From an uncultured Spirochaetales bacterium (GTDB taxonomy: Bacteria > Spirochaetota > Spirochaetia > Sphaerochaetales > Sphaerochaetaceae), in contig CASEZU010000005.1 in assembly GCA_949292445.1 (NCBI GenBank), positions 1-38,561 on the forward strand: a DNA stretch of 38,561 nucleotides, in the 5' to 3' direction. Numbering within the stretch: the stretch's first letter is position 1; each line of letters starts with the position of its first letter. Below are positions 33,260-38,561 of the stretch, one piece after another. The translations under genes and the position numbers were made by a program. The notes beneath the pieces are model-generated. The model had not been told where the DNA came from, did not search any database, and saw nothing but the letters and a program-made list of their open reading frames with translations.

Positions 33260-33268
33260 AGTATATCA
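33260..33268 (-). promoter_or_regulatory. extended -10 promoter of the DUF1538-PII operon
   Basis: On the minus strand TGATATACT (33268-33260) is an extended -10 with 5 of 6 matches. A start near 33253 leaves a short leader containing the AAAGGAGAGG ribosome site. The 75-nt gap to ung holds nothing else recognised. Confidence 0.55.
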
Positions 33269-33315
33269 GATGGCAGTGTGTGCTGACATGGACTGAATAT
33301 GAAGATTGTCTGCAT

Positions 33316-33975
33316 TCACCAGATGATCGGGGTCTGTCCCGTCTTTTTGAGGAACTCATTGCATTTCAGGAAATGCCCGTTGCCGAAGAACCCTCTCGAG
33401 GCGCTCAGCGGACTCGGGTGTGCTGACTCGAGTATCAGGTGGGCTCTGTTCTCCACCAGCTGCTTCTTGCTTCTGGCATAGCTTCCCCAGAGCATGAAGA
33501 CCTTCGGGCGCGGATCAGCACCGAGTGCGTGGATGGCATTGTCCGTGAACCTCTCCCATCCTTTGCCCGCGTGCGAAGCGGCTCTGTGCGCGGCGACGGT
33601 GAGGGTGCTGTTCAGAAGCAGCACTCCCTGCTCAGCCCACCGTGTCAGATCCCTCGACCAGGGGCCCTGTTCAACCCCCTCGTTGATTATCTCCTCATGG
33701 ATGTTCCTCAGCGATGGCGGCTCATCCGTGTTCTCATGCACGGAGAAGGAAAGGCCCATTGCCTGCCCCTCCTCATGGTAGGGATCCTGTCCGACGATGA
33801 TCACCTTCGTGCTGGCGAAGCTGGTGAGCCTGAACGCATTGAATATGTCGTTCATCGGCGGGTAGACGGTCTTTGTCGAATATTCAGTCTTGAGGAATTT
33901 CCTCAGCTCCAGATAATAGGGCTTCACCTGCTCGATGTCGAAAAGCGGCTGCCAGTCATTGCCTACATTGATCAT
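33316..33975 (-). CDS. ung: uracil-DNA glycosylase (family 1)
   Basis: A 219-residue base-excision repair enzyme that removes uracil from DNA. The water-activating motif GQDPYH is at 62-67 (Asp64), followed by GQAMGLSFSV; LLNSTLTV supplies the pyrimidine-binding Asn, and the DNA-intercalation loop is HPSPLSASRGFFG near the C-terminus. Length and start are normal for Ung. No Shine-Dalgarno precedes the ATG at 33975, and a promoter at 33982-34010 would begin transcription at or next to the start codon. It is divergent from the transporter gene at 34061. Confidence 0.96.
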   Translation of the reverse strand: MINVGNDWQPLFDIEQVKPYYLELRKFLKTEYSTKTVYPPMNDIFNAFRLTSFASTKVIIVGQDPYHEEGQAMGLSFSVHENTDEPPSLRNIHEEIINEGVEQGPWSRDLTRWAEQGVLLLNSTLTVAAHRAASHAGKGWERFTDNAIHALGADPRPKVFMLWGSYARSKKQLVENRAHLILESAHPSPLSASRGFFGNGHFLKCNEFLKKTGQTPIIW

Positions 33976-33981
33976 GATCCT

Positions 33982-34010
33982 ATGATAAACCAGCGTGCAC
34001 GGCTAGCCAA
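33982..34010 (-). promoter_or_regulatory. promoter of ung, predicted leaderless start
   Basis: On the minus strand TTGGCT (34010-34005) and TATCAT (33987-33982) are separated by 17 nt; the -10 matches 5 of 6. Only 6 nt lie between the -10 and the ung ATG. Confidence 0.55.
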
Positions 34011-34060
34011 TCGATTGATTGCCTTTCTTCAAATCATTATCATCGGCTCGGACGGGGAAT

Positions 34061-35167
34061 ATGGCTGATTTCATCAAGAGAGAGATCGTATTCGTGACAG
34101 CGCTTGCCGCCGCAGCCGTGACGGCATTCTTCAACCCTCCTTCGGCGGGGTGGATTGAGGCGGTGGATTTCAGGACGCTTGCCCTTCTTTTCTCGCTGAT
34201 GGGCGTCTCCGAGGGGCTCAAGGCATCCGGGCTTTTCGATGCGGCAGCCGGAGTGATGATGAGGAAGGCGGGAAATACGGGGAAGCTCTCCCTGATGCTT
34301 CTCTCCATCGTCTTCGTGTCATCGATGTTCTTCACAAACGATGTCTCCCTGCTGATGTTCGTGCCGTTCACTATGATGATGCTCGACAGGGAAGGTGCTG
34401 ATGAGGGCTATATCATCAGGCTCGTGGTGCTGGAGACAGTTGCGGCGAACCTGGGGTCGATGACGACGCCTGTCGGAAATCCGCAGAACATCTATATATG
34501 CTCATTCTTCAATGTGGAAGCGTGGCCGTTCTTCCGCACGATACTCCCTTATTCGCTTCTCTCCGTTCTGCTGATAGCCGCTGCTGCGGCAGTCATGCTG
34601 CGCAGAAAGGAAGCGATCGCTCCCGATGAGAGGGAGGTAAGGAAGGTGGACAAGAGCCGAACGGCGGTTTACCTTGCCTTCCTTTTCCTCGCGATGCTCT
34701 CTGTTTTCCGCATCGTGAGCTGGCAGTTCCTGCTGATTGCCGAGGCCGTGGTCCTCGCGGCATTTGACAGGGAAATCCTGAAAAGGATCGACTACATCCT
34801 GCTTCTGACATTCGTCTGCTTCTTCATATTCAGCGAGAACATAAGGAACATAGAGAGCATCAGGGCTCTCATAGAGACGCCGATGGCCTCCCATCCTGTC
34901 GCGATGGCGGCACTGGTGTCCCAGGTGATAAGCAATGTCCCGGCTGCGATACTCCTCTCACCGTTCTCTCCTTCTTTTGAGGGCGTGCTTGTCGGTACGG
35001 ACATAGGAGGGCTCGGCACTCCGATCGCCTCCCTTGCCTCACTGATATCCCTCAAGTTCTATTTCAGCAGGAAGAGCGGGAAGAAGGGCTGGTACATGCT
35101 CGTTTTCCTTCTTCTCAACTTCATCCTTCTTCTCATTCTTGCTCTGCTTGCATGGGCAATAGAATGA
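34061..35167 (+). CDS. ion-transporter superfamily permease (ArsB/CitMHS/SLC13-like)
   Basis: A 368-residue membrane protein with about ten segments. Two family hallmarks are visible: NLGSMTTPVGNPQNIYI in the first half and SNVPAAILLSPF with GTDIGGLGTPIASLAS in the second half, both being the re-entrant-loop motifs of the ArsB/NhaD/CitM group. FFTNDVSLLMFVPF is also characteristic. It could move an organic or inorganic anion, or Na+/H+; the exact substrate is not deducible, and no arsenic genes are nearby. The ATG at 34061 was preferred over an in-frame TTG at 34019, with GGGGA close upstream. It stands alone, divergent from ung and convergent with the next gene. Confidence 0.88.
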   Translation: MADFIKREIVFVTALAAAAVTAFFNPPSAGWIEAVDFRTLALLFSLMGVSEGLKASGLFDAAAGVMMRKAGNTGKLSLMLLSIVFVSSMFFTNDVSLLMFVPFTMMMLDREGADEGYIIRLVVLETVAANLGSMTTPVGNPQNIYICSFFNVEAWPFFRTILPYSLLSVLLIAAAAAVMLRRKEAIAPDEREVRKVDKSRTAVYLAFLFLAMLSVFRIVSWQFLLIAEAVVLAAFDREILKRIDYILLLTFVCFFIFSENIRNIESIRALIETPMASHPVAMAALVSQVISNVPAAILLSPFSPSFEGVLVGTDIGGLGTPIASLASLISLKFYFSRKSGKKGWYMLVFLLLNFILLLILALLAWAIE

Positions 35168-35190
35168 AAAGCGGGCCCGCTCCGGGCCCG
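35168..35190 (-). terminator. terminator for the exported repeat protein gene
   Basis: CGGGCCC (35172-35178) pairs with GGGCCCG (35184-35190) across GCTCC. Read on the minus strand it is followed by GCTTTTC, so it mainly serves the gene ending at 35196; it may also slow the convergent transcript. Confidence 0.7.
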
Positions 35191-35195
35191 TGCTG

Positions 35196-36095
35196 TCAGC
35201 CGATGAGGCTGGTGAGGAACGCTTCGATCTCCTCCGCTCTTTCAGTCTCCGATGGCAGCGGATTCTCTTTCGTCGCATACACCGCAAGTGCATACTGGCA
35301 GAGCATCACTGCTTCCTGATCATCGGAGAACTCTCCCAGCGGGAGTGTGGAGTAGAACGGCTGTGTGTCACGGCCATCCCTTCCTTCGTAGAACTTCATC
35401 TTCTCTGTGGGGACAGTCTCAGCTGCGTATTTGCCCTCCATCTTGTCGAGTTCCTTTGCTCTCTTTGAGGCATTCCAGCCACGGTCGTGGAGCTGATGGG
35501 CGAGCTCGAGGTAGTTTGTGAGGTTGAGCCTGTTCACATTGTCCTGGGTGTCGAGGCATCTCCTGAGATAGCTGATAGCGTAGTTGGAGTTGCCGAAGCT
35601 GATTCCCCCCGGAAGCTGGTCATAAAGAAGCGAGAGCACATACCAGGCATCGGACATGTCGGCATTGAAGTCGTTCTGCACCTTCTCGATGATCGCCCTC
35701 ATCGGCTTTGCTTTCGAGAGGCTGTTCAGAGGCCCGTTGACCTGTCCGATCCTGCCGATCGCTGATGCCTGCCAGTGATAGGCATCGGCGCTTTCCTCCA
35801 GTGAAAGCGATTCCTCGGCATACAGCTGGCTTTCCCCGTAGCCTGCGAGCCTCTCATCCTTCATGTTCTCGGGGACTGCATCGGTGATATATAGTGTGTC
35901 GCGTGAGAGGCGCCAGAGTATGGCAGCTCTCTCACTGTCGTTTTCCGCCTCATCCAGAGCGGAAAGGAGGTACTCCCTGTCCTCCTCATATGCTTCCTGA
36001 TGATAGAACATGCTGTCGCTTTTCGCTGCATCGAAGGCTGCGGAGAGCGTGAATGACATGATCAGTACCATCGCTGTGACTGCAATTCTCTTCAT
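35196..36095 (-). CDS. exported helical-repeat (TPR-like) protein of unknown function
   Basis: A 299-residue protein I do not recognise by family name. A signal peptide (MKRIAVTAMVLIMSFTLSAA) is followed by a largely helical, acidic and Tyr/Leu-rich sequence without membrane segments. Repeated segments such as SERAAILWRLSRDTLYI, ADAYHWQASAIGRIGQVNGP, SDAWYVLSLLYDQLP and SNYAISYLRRCLDTQDNVNR have the spacing of TPR-like helix pairs and resemble the 'regulator of microtubule dynamics'-type TPR fold seen in bacterial exported proteins. The ATG is preceded by AAGGAG. It probably acts as a periplasmic or outer-membrane-associated scaffold (inference). It is monocistronic, with a terminator at 35168-35190. 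Confidence 0.8.
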   Translation of the reverse strand: MKRIAVTAMVLIMSFTLSAAFDAAKSDSMFYHQEAYEEDREYLLSALDEAENDSERAAILWRLSRDTLYITDAVPENMKDERLAGYGESQLYAEESLSLEESADAYHWQASAIGRIGQVNGPLNSLSKAKPMRAIIEKVQNDFNADMSDAWYVLSLLYDQLPGGISFGNSNYAISYLRRCLDTQDNVNRLNLTNYLELAHQLHDRGWNASKRAKELDKMEGKYAAETVPTEKMKFYEGRDGRDTQPFYSTLPLGEFSDDQEAVMLCQYALAVYATKENPLPSETERAEEIEAFLTSLIG

Positions 36096-36153
36096 GGAAT
36101 TCTCCTTGGGAAGAGCTTAGCATGCAAGACAAGCCGTGATACAGAGGAAGGCC

Positions 36154-37080
36154 CTAGTCATAGAGCGAGGTGGAGAGATACCTGTCTCCGCCGTCGGGGA
36201 AGAGCACGACAACAGTCTTTCCCTCGTTCTCCGGCCTTGCTGCCACTTCTATTGCCGCATGGAGCGCCGCTCCGGAGGAGATGCCTATGAGCACCCCTTC
36301 CATCCTGCCTGTCATTCCTGCCGCGCTGAACGCATCTTCATCGGATACCCGGATGATCTCGTCTGTGATCTTCCTGTCAAGGACCTCCGGCACGAATCCG
36401 GCCCCGATTCCCTGTATCCCGTGCTTGCCGGCCCAGCCTTCCGTGAGCACCGGCGATGACGCGGGTTCTACCCCTATCACGGAAACCGAGGGCTTCACGG
36501 ATTTCAGATACTGCCCTGTGCCTGTGATGGTTCCCCCGGTCCCTATGCCCGCAACGAAGATATCCACACACCCGTCTGTGTCTGCGAATATCTCAGGGCC
36601 TGTTGTCTTCCGGTGGGCCTCCGCATTGGCAGCATTTGAAAACTGCCCGGGGATGAAGGCACCGGGTATCTCCATCCTGAGCTCCTCCGCCTTCCTGATA
36701 GCCCCGGCCATGCCTTCATTTCCATCTGTGAGCACCAGATCGGCACCATATGCCTTCATCAGCTTCTGCCTTTCTTCAGACATTGTGTCGGGCATCACTA
36801 TTATCGTGCGGTAACCGCGCACTGCAGCTATTGCTGCCAGCCCGATTCCCGTGTTTCCCGATGTCGGTTCGATGATCGTGGCTCCGGGGGAGAGGAGTCC
36901 TTTTTTCTCCGCATCGTCTATCATCGAGAGCGCTGCCCTGTCTTTCACCGATCCCGCAGGGTTGAAGAACTCGAGCTTTGCAATGAGCCTTGCACCGAGG
37001 CTGAACTTCCTTTCCGTGGCTGTCAGTTCCAGAAGCGGTGTTTTCCCTATCAGGGCCTCAGCTGTCCTGTATATCCTCAT
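36154..37080 (-). CDS. cysK: cysteine synthase (O-acetylserine sulfhydrylase)
   Basis: A 308-residue pyridoxal-phosphate enzyme making cysteine from O-acetylserine and sulfide. The PLP lysine is Lys46 in NPAGSVKDRAALSM; the substrate loop is TSGNTGIGLA, and the phosphate-binding loop is GIGTGGTITGTGQYL. The C-terminus PDGGDRYLSTSLYD is typical of CysK, and no regulatory C-terminal extension is present. The start overlaps the cysE stop by 4 nt (ATGA) and has GGAGGAAGG upstream. Enzyme pair and gene order support cysteine synthesis from serine. Confidence 0.96.
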   Translation of the reverse strand: MRIYRTAEALIGKTPLLELTATERKFSLGARLIAKLEFFNPAGSVKDRAALSMIDDAEKKGLLSPGATIIEPTSGNTGIGLAAIAAVRGYRTIIVMPDTMSEERQKLMKAYGADLVLTDGNEGMAGAIRKAEELRMEIPGAFIPGQFSNAANAEAHRKTTGPEIFADTDGCVDIFVAGIGTGGTITGTGQYLKSVKPSVSVIGVEPASSPVLTEGWAGKHGIQGIGAGFVPEVLDRKITDEIIRVSDEDAFSAAGMTGRMEGVLIGISSGAALHAAIEVAARPENEGKTVVVLFPDGGDRYLSTSLYD

Positions 37081-37976
37081 TTCCTTCCTCCTCTGCTGAC
37101 CGGGCGGACCTTCACTTCCGGCCTTGTGGTTATCACCATGGACTCAGGAGGAATGCTTTCCTTGATCCATGCGTTTGAGGCGATGATCGTGTCGTGCCCG
37201 ATTGTTATGTCTCCTAAAATGGTCGCGTTGGCGTAGATCGTGACATTATCTTCGATCGTGGGGTGCCGTTTCGCGCCCTCCAAAAGCTCTCCGCAGCCCT
37301 TGCGCGGGATCGAGAGCGCTCCCAGCGTCACTCCCTGATAGAGCTTTACCCTGTTTCCGATGACCGTGGTCTCTCCGATGACGACTCCGGTGCCGTGGTC
37401 AATGAAGAAGCTCTCTCCTATAGTGGCGCCCGGATGGATGTCTATTCCGGTCCTGGAGTGCACTGCCTCATTCATCATCCTCGGCACGAGGGGAACATTC
37501 ATCCTGTAGAGACAGTGTGCAGTCCTGTGCACTGCAAGCGTGCGCATGGCAGGGTAGCAGAGAATGACTTCGTGGATGCTTTTTGCGGCGGGGTCGCCGC
37601 CATAGCCTGCTTCGGCATCGAGCTTGAGGAGCCTTCTTATTTCCGGAAGCTCCTGAGCAAGCGCTCTTGAAGCTCCTGCAGCTTCCTCGAGGCTCTCCGC
37701 GATGCTCATCTCCGGATTTTCGTATCTGACCGCCTTCGCGATTGCTGAGGTGAGCAGTTCCATCGCGGCCCTGAAATTCCTCGATACCGCTTCCATAAGG
37801 CTTCCGGGGGCCTCCGTCATCTGATGGCCGGGAAAGAACAGCGAAAGGAGCGTCTCCTCCAGCCTCTCTATGTCCTCCATCCGGGGAAGGGACGATGTGT
37901 CCCTCGGGATCGCCTCCCTGTGCATCCGCGAGAATGAACCGATATAGCTTTCTATCAGGCTGTCAAAATTTTCCAT
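37077..37976 (-). CDS. cysE: serine O-acetyltransferase
   Basis: A 299-residue enzyme that acetylates serine with acetyl-CoA, the first step of cysteine synthesis. A long helical N-terminal region (about 1-180) precedes the left-handed beta-helix. The active-site region is HSRTGIDIHPGATIGESFFI with DHGTGVVIGETTVIG, followed by hexapeptide repeats VTIYANATILGDITIG. This longer form is common in Bacteroidetes and spirochaetes. The C-terminal tail ends in Arg/Lys without the Ile that docks in CysK in the enterobacterial complex, so that complex may not form in the same way. A promoter with its -10 five nt from the ATG is predicted. Confidence 0.95.
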   Translation of the reverse strand: MENFDSLIESYIGSFSRMHREAIPRDTSSLPRMEDIERLEETLLSLFFPGHQMTEAPGSLMEAVSRNFRAAMELLTSAIAKAVRYENPEMSIAESLEEAAGASRALAQELPEIRRLLKLDAEAGYGGDPAAKSIHEVILCYPAMRTLAVHRTAHCLYRMNVPLVPRMMNEAVHSRTGIDIHPGATIGESFFIDHGTGVVIGETTVIGNRVKLYQGVTLGALSIPRKGCGELLEGAKRHPTIEDNVTIYANATILGDITIGHDTIIASNAWIKESIPPESMVITTRPEVKVRPVSRGGRK

Positions 37977-37981
37977 GCTTG

Positions 37982-38010
37982 ATTATCTTCTTTCCATTCC
38001 CGGTGATCAA
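37982..38010 (-). promoter_or_regulatory. promoter of cysE-cysK, predicted leaderless start
   Basis: On the minus strand TTGATC (38010-38005) and GATAAT (37987-37982) are 17 nt apart, with 4 and 5 of 6 matches. Five nt separate the -10 from the cysE ATG. A GGAAAGAAG stretch lies upstream of the -10 and is too far to serve as a ribosome site. Confidence 0.5.
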
Positions 38011-38064
38011 TCAGGAGGCCTGTATGCCATGTCAAAAATATTGTGCTGAAAGGGCTTTAGGGGG

Positions 38065-38070
38065 TATTGT
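38065..38070 (+). promoter_or_regulatory. candidate -10 of the patatin-like gene
   Basis: TATTGT (38065-38070; 4 of 6) with a weak -35 TTGTGC (38041-38046, 18-nt spacing) ends 6 nt before the ATG at 38077. An alternative is a normal leader using AGGGGG (38059-38064) as ribosome site, 12 nt from the ATG, which is longer than usual. Confidence 0.35.
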
Positions 38071-38076
38071 ATATCC

Positions 38077-38561
38077 ATGTTCAAGCGTGTCATTCCGGCC
38101 GTCCTGCTGGCCGTTTCCCTCATATTTCCCGTATCCGCCTCTGATATTGCTGCGGATGAGACCGGGCTCATCGTCTCCGATATTCCCGTCACATACGGAG
38201 ATGAGTTCTTCCGTGAGAGGATTCTCGAGAAGACGAAGGGGGAGAGGGATCCTGTGGGGCTTGTCCTCACCGGCGGATCTGCCAGGGCGCTTGCCCATAT
38301 CGGGGTGCTGGAGTATCTGGAGGAGAACGGCATAGTTCCGGATTTCATAATCTCCAATTCAATGGGTTCGATCATCGGCATGCTCTATGCCGCCGGGCTC
38401 TCTCCTGCCGAGATAATAGACCTGCTTGTTTCCGCAGATCTGTCCACGCTTTTCAGCTTCACGCTTCCTTTAAGGGGCGGCCTCATCATCCCTTCAGGCT
38501 TCGAGTCGCTTGTCGAGTCCGTAATAGGGGAGGATGTGCGCCTCGAGGATCTGGACATACC
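38077..38561 (+). CDS. exported patatin-like phospholipase, N-terminal part
   Basis: The reading frame is open from 38077 to the window end (161 codons) and so lacks its stop here. A signal peptide ([21 protein letters not shown]) is followed by a patatin domain starting near residue 61: [20 protein letters not shown], then [20 protein letters not shown]. This corresponds to the family's oxyanion motif and Ser nucleophile elbow, but the usual GTSMG reads SNSMG here, and the usual G-G-G-x-R-G reads GGSARA. Ser110 (in NSM) is the likely nucleophile. The downstream Asp of the dyad is outside the window. Export suggests a lipase acting on membrane or host lipids, or an outer-membrane PlpD-like protein with a C-terminal barrel; which of these cannot be seen. 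Confidence 0.85.
   Translation, partial: MFKRVIPAVLLAVSLIFPVSASDIAADETGLIVSDIPVTYGDEFFRERILEKTKGERDPVGLVLTGGSARALAHIGVLEYLEENGIVPDFIISNSMGSIIGMLYAAGLSPAEIIDLLVSADLSTLFSFTLPLRGGLIIPSGFESLVESVIGEDVRLEDLDI

Overview
The window looks like chromosomal DNA of a host-associated spirochaete, most plausibly a Sphaerochaeta-type gut bacterium. The call rests on solute-binding proteins whose signal peptides end in spirochaete-style 'FATGAAE' and 'FASGSAEG' motifs, on dense short operons with ATGA or TGATG stop-start overlaps, on many transport and scavenging genes, and on a secreted choloylglycine-hydrolase-type enzyme typical of gut bacteria. No phage, insertion sequence or CRISPR array was seen. The taxon is an inference, not a proven identification.

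Layout. 1-1400: end of a ketopantoate-reductase-like gene and a cyclase/formamidase-family gene. 1409-2551: an orphan MsmX/UgpC-type ABC ATPase, divergent from a TetR regulator. 3294-4862: a CNNM/CorC-type metal transporter behind a long leader whose sequence can pair with its own Shine-Dalgarno. 4906-7449: a MATE exporter and a ROK regulator. 7734-14440: a five-gene operon divergent from the ROK gene, with an M24-fold protein, a CUT2-type ABC importer (binding protein, double ATPase, permease) and an M81/MlrC-type metallopeptidase. 14562-14698: tRNA-Gly(CCC) on the minus strand. 14723-19249: MATE, mannose-6-phosphate isomerase, a cysteine-desulfidase-like protein and a DEDDh exonuclease. 19236-21021: PAP2 phosphatase and an EamA transporter on the minus strand. 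21304-24476: a TRAP dicarboxylate-type transporter (P-Q-M). 24492-27292: TrkA-TrkH potassium uptake. 27338-28434: exported choloylglycine hydrolase/penicillin acylase. 28434-31123: M18 aminopeptidase and a third MATE. 31190-33268: a DUF1538 membrane protein with a two-domain PII-like partner. 33316-38010: uracil-DNA glycosylase, an ion-transporter-superfamily permease, an exported helical-repeat protein, and cysE-cysK. 38077-end: start of an exported patatin-like protein.

How the genes work together. The best candidate for an undescribed system is the ROK/M24/ABC/M81 block. Its importer is of the sugar type, but no sugar kinase or isomerase accompanies it. The two enzymes are of amide or peptide-hydrolase folds, the regulator has lost a sugar-contacting Glu, and the M24 protein has lost its metal-binding Asp pair. 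Together these suggest uptake and cleavage of a non-standard ligand. Other points of interest are the DUF1538/PII pair with both partners internally duplicated, the predicted RNA switch in front of the CNNM gene, attenuator-like hairpins directly after both binding-protein genes, and several genes whose start codon lies only 5-7 nt from a -10 box, suggesting leaderless transcripts.
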